A stretch of DNA of 36,455 nt, taken from Legionellaceae bacterium (lineage in GTDB: Bacteria; Pseudomonadota; Gammaproteobacteria; Legionellales; Legionellaceae). Location of the stretch: the NCBI GenBank assembly GCA_947504875.1, contig CANNJI010000021.1:1-36455 (forward strand), given 5' to 3'. The notes under the pieces are model-generated. The model searched no databases and had not been told where the DNA came from. It saw nothing but the letters and a program-made list of their open reading frames with translations. The position numbers were made by a program, and so were the translations under genes. Below, one piece after another: positions 16,411 through 23,949 of this stretch (position 1 is the first letter of the stretch; each line of letters opens with the position of its first letter).

Positions 16411-17934
16411 ATGAAATTTGGATTAAGTTTACTTGTATTTAGTTTGGTTGTTCTGCCAAGTAGCTATGCGAATAATCGAGTGGGTATTGCTGCATCGAAT
16501 GTAACTAATTATTTAAAAAAACCTACAGGACAATACGAGGTTGGTTTTAAAGATTTTTATTGGGTGAATCAAGATCTTTGTCCTGACTTTAATTTCAATG
16601 GAAAAAATCAAGATGATTTTAGTCCAAGTAATATAAAGCACTGTCATGAAATAGTGTCGCGTATTTATTATCCAACAGAGGATAAAGCAAAAGTATTCTC
16701 ACCTTATTATCAGTCATCCATAACCCTATTAAGACAGGCTATTTTAGGGCAGAGGCCTCATCCTCTTAAAAATCAGATGGACCAGGTGGCCCAACTGAAA
16801 TCTTTTTCTATAAAAAACGCCGCAATTATAAATCATCGTCAATTCCCTGTGGCTATTTTTATCTCTGGTTTGGGACAACCTGCTGAAAGTCAGGAAAACT
16901 TTATTACAAATTTGGTCAGTCATGGTTATGTTGTAATTGGGATGAATACACCATTTATTAATGTTGTAACACTTGAAAATGGGCATGAAGTGCCGGCGCC
17001 AGCGTCAATGACTTATTCTAAAAATGAAAATAAATGGATTACATTGCAATCTGACGATCTAGCTTATGTTTATCATAAAATCCATAAGTTGCATGGCGCA
17101 AATGATTTATTTTCAAGTATGAATATAAATCATATTGGCGTATATGGGGTTTCGTTAGGTGGAAGGGTATTGGCAAATACTGTGCATCGACATCCAAATT
17201 GGTTTCAAGCAGCAGTGGCGCTAGATACTGCCGCAGACTCAACGGGAGCATCCTTTAAATCGTTTGCAATTCCTTATATGCATGAAATATCGCCCAGAAG
17301 AAGATTATTTATAGATGAAACTGGGCTGACTCAATTTACATTGGGTAAAAATGGATATTTGGTTGGAATGGCAAAAAGCGAAAAAAATTTAGATGATCTG
17401 AGCTATAGTTATCATCAAAGTTTCGATGATCTTTCAACATTACAATATCTACCGATCGTGCAAGCGATCTTTTCTGACCATCAAAAGCAGATCAAAGAGA
17501 AAAAATTGTATGTTAAATTATTATCACATGATTTATCTCCTGAAGAGATCAAAACCATTGATAAACCAACCTATGTTTTTGTAAAAAAAGCAGGGAGATG
17601 GTCTGGCGCATTGTTTGATCAACACGCAAGAATCGTTGGTATTAATGTTTATATGACAAAGGATCTTATAAAAGCGATGGAAAATTTACCAAATCAACTA
17701 CCTGAGCAACTTACCGATGCAGAGATTGGACCGATTAAAAAAATCGTAAGATCAATTGATAACTTGTGGGAGGGTGTTGCAACAGGTGATGGCTGGAAAA
17801 TTACCGAACATATCAATGTTTATCTGGAGCAATTTTTCGATATGTATTTAAAAGGTGAGCCGAATCCAAAATTAGAAAAGTGTATCCCATTAACAAATAA
17901 TTCGTTTATAGATTGTGGCCCAGGTGTTTTTTAG
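16411..17934 (+). CDS. Secreted alpha/beta hydrolase (PAF-acetylhydrolase/lipase-like)
   Basis: 507 residues from ATG 16411; an in-frame TTG at 16399 would put four residues ahead of a good signal peptide. That signal is MKFGLSLLVFSLVVLPSSYA, with probable cleavage after SYA. The mature part contains RIYYPTED, an oxyanion-loop region VAIFISGLGQP, and the nucleophile elbow GVSLGG with Ser248. The fold order resembles platelet-activating-factor acetylhydrolase and other lipid esterases. Residues 340-420 include a long insertion, probably a lid. Expected location is periplasm or outside the cell; a lipid or ester substrate is inferred. It stands alone between the giant gene and the MarR gene. 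Confidence 0.82.
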   Translation: MKFGLSLLVFSLVVLPSSYANNRVGIAASNVTNYLKKPTGQYEVGFKDFYWVNQDLCPDFNFNGKNQDDFSPSNIKHCHEIVSRIYYPTEDKAKVFSPYYQSSITLLRQAILGQRPHPLKNQMDQVAQLKSFSIKNAAIINHRQFPVAIFISGLGQPAESQENFITNLVSHGYVVIGMNTPFINVVTLENGHEVPAPASMTYSKNENKWITLQSDDLAYVYHKIHKLHGANDLFSSMNINHIGVYGVSLGGRVLANTVHRHPNWFQAAVALDTAADSTGASFKSFAIPYMHEISPRRRLFIDETGLTQFTLGKNGYLVGMAKSEKNLDDLSYSYHQSFDDLSTLQYLPIVQAIFSDHQKQIKEKKLYVKLLSHDLSPEEIKTIDKPTYVFVKKAGRWSGALFDQHARIVGINVYMTKDLIKAMENLPNQLPEQLTDAEIGPIKKIVRSIDNLWEGVATGDGWKITEHINVYLEQFFDMYLKGEPNPKLEKCIPLTNNSFIDCGPGVF

Positions 17935-18074
17935 TGTTCAATGACAGCTCTCGGCTAGAAGCTCTAAATTAAGCCCGACCGAATATATAATTAAACAATA
18001 CATTTACAAAAGCATTATGTAATGGTATATTGCTCTGAAATGTTACATTTAATTTTTATACGGTAGGTGTGCTT

Positions 18075-18569
18075 ATGGATCTTGTAGATGAAATCCTTTC
18101 TGATTGGTCAAAGCAAAGACCAGATATCGATTGTAGTGGCAAAGAAGTTGTTGGCAGAATGTTGCGATTCTATTCTCGGTATATCTCGACCGTAGAAAAA
18201 TCCCTTAAAAAACTCAAAATTGCACCCAACGTGTTTTCCGTTTTAGTGACCATTCGTCGTAAAGGTGCTCATGCTGAAATCAATGTTAAGGATATTATCC
18301 CAGGTGTTCTTATTACCTCTGGTGCAATGAGTAATTTGATTATCCGATTAGTCAATACAGGCCTTGTGAGTAAGCGACAGGATTCACTGGATGCTCGTTC
18401 TATGCTTGTGCAACTAACGCCGAAAGGATTGGCATTGATTGATGAGGCTATGGAAATTCAAGCGGCGTGTGAGCGCAAATTAACTGAAAGATTAACAGAT
18501 GATGAAAAGTCTCAATTGTCGCAACTATTAAGAAAAGTTTTACCTGAGGATCCATTTTATGTTGAATAA
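18075..18569 (+). CDS. MarR-family transcriptional regulator
   Basis: 164 residues. ATG 18075 has GGTAGG about seven bases upstream; an in-frame GTG at 18069 is too close to it. The protein has the MarR winged helix: a dimerisation helix (LRFYSRYISTVEKSLKKL), helix-turn-helix with TSGAMSNLIIRLVNTGLVSKRQ, the wing DSLDARSMLVQLTPKGLALI, and C-terminal helices. The segment DSLDARS stands where most MarR proteins have D-R-R. MarR proteins usually repress nearby detoxification genes. Its stop overlaps the start of the SnoaL-like gene by 11 bases, so the two are translationally coupled. Confidence 0.9.
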   Translation: MDLVDEILSDWSKQRPDIDCSGKEVVGRMLRFYSRYISTVEKSLKKLKIAPNVFSVLVTIRRKGAHAEINVKDIIPGVLITSGAMSNLIIRLVNTGLVSKRQDSLDARSMLVQLTPKGLALIDEAMEIQAACERKLTERLTDDEKSQLSQLLRKVLPEDPFYVE

Positions 18570-18975
18570 TAATTATGAACAACTGATTACACGCTATTTT
18601 GACGAGGTCTGGAATAAGGGTAATCTTGATGTGCTCGATGAAATTATTGCGTTGAATTACATCAATCACACCCCAGGCGCTCCAAATCCGCTTCCGGGTC
18701 CTGCTGGGCTAAAACCTATTGTTGCAGGAATGCGCAAGGCTTTTCCTGACATAAAATACGTTATAGAAAATATGGTGATTTCAGATTCCCAAGTCGCTGT
18801 ACATACGATTATGTCTGGAACGCATACTGGCGATTTATTTGGATTGGCACCAACGTTCAAGACGGTCAAAGTTAATCAGATGCAAATTGAACGGATTTTA
18901 GATAATAAAATTGTCGAGCATTGGCGCGTAACGGATGAGCTTGCAATGATGCGTCAACTAGAACAAGTAAGGTAA
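18559..18975 (+). CDS. SnoaL-like/ester-cyclase family protein
   Basis: 138 residues beginning MLNNNYEQLITRYFDEVWNKG and continuing YINHTPG, GPAGLKPIVAGMRKAFPDI and GTHTGDLFGLAPTFKTVKV. This is the signature order of the SnoaL-like polyketide-cyclase/ester-cyclase group (NTF2 cone fold). These proteins bind small hydrophobic substrates in a central cavity; the real substrate here is unknown. It overlaps the MarR gene and is followed six bases later by the solo LuxR helix-turn-helix gene, so three genes probably share one transcript. Confidence 0.88.
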   Translation: MLNNNYEQLITRYFDEVWNKGNLDVLDEIIALNYINHTPGAPNPLPGPAGLKPIVAGMRKAFPDIKYVIENMVISDSQVAVHTIMSGTHTGDLFGLAPTFKTVKVNQMQIERILDNKIVEHWRVTDELAMMRQLEQVR

Positions 18976-18981
18976 GTAGCC

Positions 18982-19191
18982 ATGACAATGGCTCAGCAGT
19001 TATCAGATACCTTGTCGCTAAGAGAGGAGCAATGTGTGCGTTATCTGTTGGAAGGGATGTCTAATAAACAAATTGCTTGGCAGCTTCAACTATCGACTCG
19101 AACAATTGAATTCTACTTGGATAATGTAAAATCCAAATTGTCGTGTAAAAATAAAACACAATTGATCGTCAAGTTGGCTCGATTTTTATAA
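18982..19191 (+). CDS. Solo LuxR-type helix-turn-helix protein, 69 aa
   Basis: Only the DNA-binding domain is present: LSLREEQCVRYLLEGMSNKQIAWQLQLSTRTIEFYLDNVKSKL followed by SCKNKTQLIVKLARF. No sensor or receiver domain precedes it, and the gene begins right after the SnoaL stop codon with its own AAGG. Such GerE-only proteins can act as regulators or may be domain remnants. It is closer to the broken copy at 30026-30189 (shared SCKNK and RTIE blocks) than to the full LuxR at 2512. No copy of the ATACCGTA palindrome lies next to it. Confidence 0.85.
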   Translation: MTMAQQLSDTLSLREEQCVRYLLEGMSNKQIAWQLQLSTRTIEFYLDNVKSKLSCKNKTQLIVKLARFL

Positions 19192-19244
19192 TAATTTATT
19201 GAGCGCATGGAGCTAATGTCACGGTCTAATATTGAAGGTTATTT

Positions 19245-19688
19245 ATGAAAAACAAACTTGAAATTATTCACACCTTAACACAAGGGGAGCGTCATAATAA
19301 TCCACAATGGAATATGCCATATGTCCCAGCCGTGAGAGTATTATCAGGAAAACCTGTTTATATTTCCGGTGTTAATGCAGCTCCAATTTATCATTGTCAT
19401 CCGCATGAGCCGAATGAATTTAACGAGTTGGATTTCAGTCCAGAAGGTCAAGCCAAGCTGACGATGAAAAATCTTAAATCCATTCTTAAAGCGTCTGGTG
19501 GAGACTTGAATGATGTTGTTCAATTATTTGTGTTTATTGTGAATGTTCAAAAACATGGGGACGTTATAGGCAAAATCGTATCAAATTATTTTGGAGATCA
19601 TTTGTGCTCGTCAACGGTTGTTGGGATTACTGAGTTGTTGACTGATTCAAGATTAATTTTAGAAATTACGGCTGTGGCTTATATTTGA
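19245..19688 (+). CDS. RidA/YjgF/YER057c family protein
   Basis: 147 residues. The central and C-terminal part fits RidA-family proteins: VYISGVN, the helix AQLTMKNLKSILKASGG-like segment around residues 83-98, DLNDVVQLFVFIVNVQ, and SSTVVGITELLTDSRLILEITAVAYI. Classical RidA has an Arg in the pattern 'R-x-x-v' near the end that binds the imine substrate; the equivalent strand here reads STVVGI, so activity is uncertain and it may belong to a divergent Rid subgroup. An insertion rich in His/Pro (YHCHPHEPNEF) sits at about residues 49-59. It follows the solo LuxR gene by 53 bases. Confidence 0.82.
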   Translation: MKNKLEIIHTLTQGERHNNPQWNMPYVPAVRVLSGKPVYISGVNAAPIYHCHPHEPNEFNELDFSPEGQAKLTMKNLKSILKASGGDLNDVVQLFVFIVNVQKHGDVIGKIVSNYFGDHLCSSTVVGITELLTDSRLILEITAVAYI

Positions 19689-19811
19689 TAGTATATATTA
19701 AGCTAACTCTACTGATAACTTGAAAAAGGGTGGTTTCGCAATTGATATTTTTTTACATGAAGATTTCGAGCAGGATAAAACAAATGCATTTTTCAAATCG
19801 TTGTGATTTGA

Positions 19812-20159
19812 TTAATTAATTTTATATCCCTCAATATAATTATCGACTTTCTCTTTAATCTGCTCTAATAATTCATCAACATTATCCTGCTTCCCCCGAG
19901 TCTTATTTTTGTCAAAAACAAAACGAAGTATTTCGGATGTCATACTTAATAATCGTAGTAAATAAGCGCTATGTTTCGTACGCAACTCATCTTCACGATC
20001 GTTATAAATAGGTCCTATTTTTTTTACTGCTCGGGCTTTTAATCCAAGTTCGATTAGCTCTTTTAATACTTGAGATTGAGAATCGTATTTTTCAGCAGTT
20101 TTAATTTCTTCAATCTGGTCGACATATATTTGAGGAAGATAACAATATACTTTTGACAT
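19812..20159 (-). CDS. TraM-like relaxosome protein (ribbon-helix-helix)
   Basis: 115 residues from ATG 20157-20159, chosen because GGAG lies nine bases before it; a start five codons earlier lacks this. The N-terminus MSKVYCYLPQIYVDQIEEI followed by SQSQVLKELIELGLKA is a ribbon-helix-helix as in F-plasmid TraM (AKVNLYIS...ATASMLLELGLRV). The C-terminal half is helical and ends LLEQIKEKVDNYIEGY, like TraM's tetramerisation end. TraM binds repeats near oriT and links the relaxosome to the coupling protein. The gene is immediately flanked upstream by phased GGTGTGGATC repeats, fitting both autoregulation and oriT binding. No relaxase or other tra gene is in the window. A plasmid RHH regulator of another kind is the alternative. 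Confidence 0.65.
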   Translation of the reverse strand: MSKVYCYLPQIYVDQIEEIKTAEKYDSQSQVLKELIELGLKARAVKKIGPIYNDREDELRTKHSAYLLRLLSMTSEILRFVFDKNKTRGKQDNVDELLEQIKEKVDNYIEGYKIN

Positions 20160-20198
20160 TTTTAGGCACTCCATTCCATTATTTTTAGATTATACACC

Positions 20199-20311
20199 GG
20201 TGTGGATCCGGTGTGAATCTGTAAATATTTGAACAATTGATAGGTGTGGATCAGGTGTGCCATGCATCGCAACTCATTGATTTATATGAATAGTGTGGAT
20301 CCACACCTATC
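20199..20311. repeat. Phased GGTGTGGATC repeats, candidate TraM-binding/oriT-proximal sites
   Basis: GGTGTGGATC occurs at 20199-20208 and 20243-20252. Partner copies start exactly 11 bases later: GGTGTGAATC at 20210 and GGTGTGCCAT at 20254. A further AGTGTGGATC begins at 20292 and overlaps an inverted copy; GATAGGTGTGGATC at 20239-20252 is the exact reverse complement of 20298-20311. Offsets of 11 and 33 keep the sites on one helix face. The cluster lies upstream of the TraM-like gene. I interpret it as its binding array; a nic site cannot be identified by eye. Confidence 0.65.
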
Positions 20312-20548
20312 AAAAATCAATAATCTTGGATTTCTGCAAACCAGATTTACGTCTAATCCATTGAATAATAAGGGTTTTATTTTATTGCAGCTTACTGCGA
20401 TGGGTGTAGTTTTTAGCTTTTTTATTAGTATTTTTGGTTTTGATCATTTCGCTCTGTTGTGTTGTTTATGAGATACTTTGTTTATTTTAAGCGCACTGAC
20501 TTTTGTCGTTGCGCGTTGTGACAGATGTAATAAAGAGACTGACTTGGA

Positions 20549-20573
20549 TAGAGTCAATAAATTCTGCTATGAT
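20549..20573 (+). promoter_or_regulatory. Possible sigma-70 promoter for the 84-aa gene
   Basis: A TTGGAT-like -35 about 20545-20550 and TATGAT about 20569-20574 are separated by roughly 18 bases, upstream of the ATG at 20606. The match is moderate. It sits downstream of the phased repeats and could start transcription into the leading region. Confidence 0.35.
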
Positions 20574-20605
20574 AATTTTAGGATATCTTGGATAGGGCGT
20601 TATTC

Positions 20606-20860
20606 ATGAATAGAGTGAAACATATTCTCGGCGCATTTTGGAAGCATGTTAAGGATTCATTTGCTCAGGCTTGGGAAGATCAACAAGCAGAGTTACGCGG
20701 AGATATAGAAGCGCGTAGAACAGGGGTTAATCCTTCTACGGGTTTACCGTTAATATCAGAAAGCTGTGATTGCATGGGGACCCCGTTTGGGATGAGAGAC
20801 CTTTCTGATGATTATCGTTATTCGGAACCTACTCAGAGTTCGTTTAATCCATTTAATTAA
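20606..20860 (+). CDS. Small hypothetical protein, 84 aa
   Basis: ATG 20606 is preferred over an in-frame TTG at 20588; AGGG precedes it. The N-terminus is an amphipathic helix (VKHILGAFWKHVKDSFAQAWEDQQAELRGDIEARR), then NPSTGLPLISESCDCMGTPFGM, and a polar Ser/Pro/Asn tail. 'NPxTGLPL' followed by a Cys pair is reminiscent of short proteins encoded in mobile elements, but I cannot name a family. It is convergent with ardA and separated from it by a hairpin. Confidence 0.6.
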   Translation: MNRVKHILGAFWKHVKDSFAQAWEDQQAELRGDIEARRTGVNPSTGLPLISESCDCMGTPFGMRDLSDDYRYSEPTQSSFNPFN

Positions 20861-20928
20861 ATGTGAAAAGTCAATTTAAGTGAACAAAATATACCGTGGT
20901 ATTAGCTGATTGGTTTGCTCTGATAAAT

Positions 20929-20947
20929 GGGCGGTATGTTACCGCCC
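20929..20947. terminator. GC-rich hairpin between convergent genes
   Basis: GGGCGGTA (20929-20936), loop TGT, TACCGCCC (20940-20947): a perfect 8-bp stem in AT-rich surroundings, between the stop of the 84-aa gene and the stop of ardA. On the minus strand it is followed by ATTTAT. It probably ends transcription from one or both sides. Confidence 0.6.
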
Positions 20948-20955
20948 GGTTGTAC

Positions 20956-21468
20956 TTAATGATGTGAAAATACGTGCGTTACGCCATCTATCGTCACGGA
21001 AAAATAGTCGCTCATAAAAAGATCACGTCGAAACGCGTCATAATCGATATAATATTGAATGGCCGCCGGGACTTCATGACTGTAGCAATCATCAAATAAT
21101 TGCATTGCAAATTCTAGTTCATTGTCATAAATGCCATGGTATTGATTTTCAATGATCTCCTCGGCGCTTTCTAGATCACAACCAATGTTTGCCATCACTT
21201 CTACCCCTAGCTCACCATGTTTGACGATAAAATCCGCGATTTCGCATATAGTGGTGATACCTTCGTATTCGCTTAATTGGTAGGAGCCAAAACCTTCATA
21301 ATCGTGTATCGCCCATTCTTCCGCATGAGGGATAGTGCTTTGAGAGAGCATTGTGTGAATTTCGTCTTGAATTACATCAAGGCCTTGTGTTGCATCAAGC
21401 CATTTTCCGTAGAGGATGCCATTGTTGTAAGAAGCTAAGCAGGCAATATAAATATTAGGGGTTGTCAT
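20956..21468 (-). CDS. ardA: Antirestriction protein ArdA
   Basis: 170 residues from ATG 21466-21468 (GGAG nine bases upstream; an earlier in-frame ATG at 21492 lacks a ribosome site). The protein shows the ArdA signature along its length: NIYIACLASYNNGILYGKW, AEEWAIHDYEGFGSYQLSEYEG, the segment GELGVEV, NQYHGIYDN, and YIDYDAFRRDLFMSDYFSV. It is highly acidic, as expected for a DNA mimic. ArdA dimers imitate B-form DNA and block type I restriction enzymes. On plasmids and ICEs it typically lies in the leading region that enters the recipient first. Here it neighbours the TraM-like gene, and its promoter is back to back with that of the next gene. Confidence 0.93.
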   Translation of the reverse strand: MTTPNIYIACLASYNNGILYGKWLDATQGLDVIQDEIHTMLSQSTIPHAEEWAIHDYEGFGSYQLSEYEGITTICEIADFIVKHGELGVEVMANIGCDLESAEEIIENQYHGIYDNELEFAMQLFDDCYSHEVPAAIQYYIDYDAFRRDLFMSDYFSVTIDGVTHVFSHH

Positions 21469-21513
21469 TTCTAATTCTCCAATTTTTATCAATTGTCCTT
21501 AGTGGACATCTTT

Positions 21514-21542
21514 ATTATGACAAAACAGCCAACTATTGTCAA
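21514..21542 (-). promoter_or_regulatory. Promoter of ardA
   Basis: On the minus strand, TTGACA (21542-21537) is a perfect -35 and CATAAT (21519-21514) a good -10, with an optimal 17-nt spacer. Transcription would begin near 21507 and read ardA. The -35 lies in TTGTTGACAA, whose GTTGACA recurs in the opposite direction at 21573-21579. Confidence 0.75.
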
Positions 21543-21573
21543 CAATTAATATCAACTTTGTAGATGAAAATAG

Positions 21574-21602
21574 TTGACATAACGCGTTGTTTTTCTTAAA
21601 AT
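21574..21602 (+). promoter_or_regulatory. Divergent promoter of the 275-aa gene
   Basis: TTGACA (21574-21579), 17-nt spacer, TAAAAT (21597-21602). It is back to back with the ardA promoter, and the two -35 elements face apart inside an inverted TGTCAAC/GTTGACA arrangement. A common repressor could cover both. The start codon is at 21638. Confidence 0.75.
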
Positions 21603-21637
21603 GATATTGATGATTTAAATCAAACAACAGGGATTGC

Positions 21638-22465
21638 ATGAAAAATTTGGTATTTAGCGTTAAGCGAAATCTCAAAAAATCACCCAAAATTTATGTTTTA
21701 TCACCTGATAAAAAAACAACTTATGGGTCTTTCTCTGCATCTAATCCAGAGGAGTTCGAGAATTGGGATGAATTGTCCATCGCGCAGAAAATAGAGTTAA
21801 AACAATACATGCATAATATGGTCGCGATTAGTCATCATTTTGATAAATCAAGCCTCAATGAACAAGCAGATTTTCGTTTACGATTACCATCGAGTTTTAT
21901 TCAATGCATTAATGAAATTGATGAGTTGGCATTTAATCGAAATATTGAACTAGATATTTTTGAGCCCCTTATTGTTGCTATGATTCAAAAATTAAAGATT
22001 GTCACAGCGCAATTACCAGAGTTTGAGAAAAAATTAGCGACTGCAGCACTAGAACGCATAGGTTTAGCCGAATATGAAAAAATTGATTACTCGAGACAAA
22101 TTCAAGCTGTTTTTAGTGAATTAATGATGGTGCATAATAAAACTGAAAAGCTCAAGTTGGTTGCGAAAGAACTGTTTGATAAAGAAAAAGGGGTTTCTCC
22201 TAAAACAATAGAAAGTATTTCAAATGGGGCACTTTCGACCTCTAGGTGGTTTGTGGCTTGTGCTATTGAAGTTCTTTTGAAAGAGAAATTAGATTTTCTA
22301 AAAACAAGTTTATCCTTGGATGATTTATTCATACTTTGGGTTAAGCCATTAGAAAATTCCTCTGTTACAAAACAAGATGTGTTAATCAAAGCAAAGTTAA
22401 TCGGCAACTCTGCACTTATTGCCAAAATTGAGAATACCTTTTTAACACAGGACGCCATTAGATGA
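21638..22465 (+). CDS. Hypothetical protein, 275 aa
   Basis: I do not recognise the family. The N-terminus is basic (MKNLVFSVKRNLKKSPKIYVL). The rest is mainly helical, with the segments ELSIAQKIELKQYMHNMVAI, RLPSSFIQCINEIDEL and GLAEYEKIDYSRQIQAVFSEL. There is no signal peptide or membrane segment, so it is probably cytoplasmic. It has its own strong promoter, divergent from ardA, and is followed after 16 bases by the AlbA_2/GHKL gene, so the two form an operon. The context suggests a role in establishment, regulation or defence during element transfer, but that rests on position alone. Confidence 0.8.
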   Translation: MKNLVFSVKRNLKKSPKIYVLSPDKKTTYGSFSASNPEEFENWDELSIAQKIELKQYMHNMVAISHHFDKSSLNEQADFRLRLPSSFIQCINEIDELAFNRNIELDIFEPLIVAMIQKLKIVTAQLPEFEKKLATAALERIGLAEYEKIDYSRQIQAVFSELMMVHNKTEKLKLVAKELFDKEKGVSPKTIESISNGALSTSRWFVACAIEVLLKEKLDFLKTSLSLDDLFILWVKPLENSSVTKQDVLIKAKLIGNSALIAKIENTFLTQDAIR

Positions 22466-22481
22466 TATTTGGATTGAAGCA

Positions 22482-23936
22482 ATGGATATAGAAAAATTAG
22501 CACATTTACCTGAAAGTAAGACGCTCGAATTTAAACGAGATACTTCTTCATTGGATTCCATTTTAAAAGCGGTAGTGGCTTTTGCTAATACTGCAGGAGG
22601 AATCATACTCATTGGCGTTGAAGATGATGGGAGTATTATAGGTCTTGATAATCCAAGCAAAGATCAAGAAAAAATTGTAAATAGCATTGCTAACCGAATC
22701 AAACCCTTACTGTCACCAGATTTTACCATTATCACCGCTAAAGGTAGGAAAGTATTGGTTATCCAAGTTGACTACATTCCGGCACCTTATTATTTGGTAG
22801 ATAAAGGCGAAGCGGGAGGTGTATATGTTCGTCTTGGCAACACGAATAGAGCAGTGAGCGGCGAAGTTGTTTCGGAAATAAAGCGCGCAGCACATCATCC
22901 ATTTTTTGATAAAACACCCTGTGACCATACCTCAGAATCTGATTTAGATATGGAGTTGATTCAAAAAACGTTTGCTAAACCTCATATTCAAATCGATACG
23001 GCTAAATTATTAAGCATTGGAATTTTAGCGAAAAAAGGTAATCGTATTGTTGCAACAAATGCGGGTGTAATTTTATTCGGTAAGCCTGACGTGAAACAAC
23101 AGTTTTTTCCTTTTGCTGAGGTTAGATGTGCCAGATTTGCGGGGTCTACGCGTGCGGAGTTTATTGATCGTCTAGAAATAGACGGTGGAATTTTAGCTGC
23201 AATTGATGAAGTGCCAAAGTTTATTCGACGTAACACCAAAATGGCCGGTAAGTTTGGCGCCATGCGTCGACAAGATATCCCAGAATATCCAATTGACGGT
23301 ATTCGCGAGGCGCTAACAAACTCATTGGTGCACGCTAATTTTGAAATCAGTGGCACACGTATTTTCGTTGCAATATATTCCGATAAATTAGAAATACAAA
23401 ACCCAGGAATTATGCCCCCTGGAATGAATATTGAACAGTTTAAAGCAGGAGTCAGTCGTGTGCGCAATCCAGTTATTGCGCGGGTTTTTGGTGAATTAGA
23501 ACTTATAGAAGAATGGGGAAGTGGTTATAAACGTATCAAAGAAGCTTGTTCTAAAGGTGGATATCCAGAGCCCATCTGGGAAGAATTAGGTACAGTGCTG
23601 CGAGTGACCTTTTATCCTCATTCTGATTTAGCACCTCAACTTAGTGCCGAGACCTCAAGTCGGCACCAAGTTGGCACTAAGTCGGCACCAAGTCAAAATA
23701 TGACATTTGAAAAAGAAATTGACTTTGAGTCGGCAGCAACCAAATTAAGTATATTCTGTCAGGAACCAAAATCACTTAATGAAATGATGGATCTTTTAGG
23801 ATGGAATGATCGAACTAAGTTTAGGAAACGCTTTATTTATCCTCTAATTGAGCAAGGGGTATTGAAAATGACTATTCCAGACAAGCCTCAAAGCTCTAAT
23901 CAGCGCTATCTGGCTATAACTTCTGGTAAAAATTGA
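22482..23936 (+). CDS. AlbA_2 (Schlafen-like) and GHKL-ATPase domain protein (COG2865 type)
   Basis: 484 residues. Residues 8-125 form the AlbA_2 domain: ESKTLEFKRD, AVVAFANTAGGIILIGVEDDG, and GGVYVRLGNTNRAVS. Residues about 265-380 form a GHKL-type ATP-binding domain: REALTNSLVHANFE with the N-box Asn, IQNPGIMPPG as a G1-box equivalent, and EEWGSGYKRI. A linker near residue 392 is encoded by 11-bp tandem repeats, and a winged-helix-like C-terminus (KSLNEMMDLLGWNDRTKFRKRF) ends the protein. Such proteins are annotated as putative transcriptional regulators or, loosely, RecG-like. Some relatives occur in defence islands. The DNA target here is unknown. Confidence 0.88.
   Translation: MDIEKLAHLPESKTLEFKRDTSSLDSILKAVVAFANTAGGIILIGVEDDGSIIGLDNPSKDQEKIVNSIANRIKPLLSPDFTIITAKGRKVLVIQVDYIPAPYYLVDKGEAGGVYVRLGNTNRAVSGEVVSEIKRAAHHPFFDKTPCDHTSESDLDMELIQKTFAKPHIQIDTAKLLSIGILAKKGNRIVATNAGVILFGKPDVKQQFFPFAEVRCARFAGSTRAEFIDRLEIDGGILAAIDEVPKFIRRNTKMAGKFGAMRRQDIPEYPIDGIREALTNSLVHANFEISGTRIFVAIYSDKLEIQNPGIMPPGMNIEQFKAGVSRVRNPVIARVFGELELIEEWGSGYKRIKEACSKGGYPEPIWEELGTVLRVTFYPHSDLAPQLSAETSSRHQVGTKSAPSQNMTFEKEIDFESAATKLSIFCQEPKSLNEMMDLLGWNDRTKFRKRFIYPLIEQGVLKMTIPDKPQSSNQRYLAITSGKN
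23657..23689. repeat. Tandem 11-bp repeat inside the AlbA_2/GHKL gene
   Basis: AAGTCGGCACC, AAGTTGGCACT and AAGTCGGCACC stand head to tail, followed by a partial AAGTC. An inverted copy (ACTTAGTGCCGA) lies just upstream at about 23639-23650. Since 11 is not divisible by 3, each unit is read in a different frame, and loss or gain of one unit would shift the reading frame before the C-terminal winged helix. Confidence 0.75.
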
Positions 23937-23949
23937 TTGGAGATACCAA

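Noticed and set aside
18057-18064. Half-site ATACGGTA before the MarR gene
   Set aside because: The left half of the palindrome is missing and the site touches the ribosome-binding region, so it does not fit the operator family.
19700-19793. Short open stretch of about 29 codons (GGFAIDIFLHEDFEQDKTNAFFKSL) after the RidA-like gene
   Set aside because: No start codon, preceded by a stop, and no family recognised. It could be a gene remnant but cannot be supported.
20244-20471. Possible 75-aa reading frame with a hydrophobic end (VVFSFFISIFGFDHFALLCC)
   Set aside because: Its start lies inside the phased GGTGTGGATC array, there is no ribosome site, and the composition is not like a pilin or a known transfer protein.
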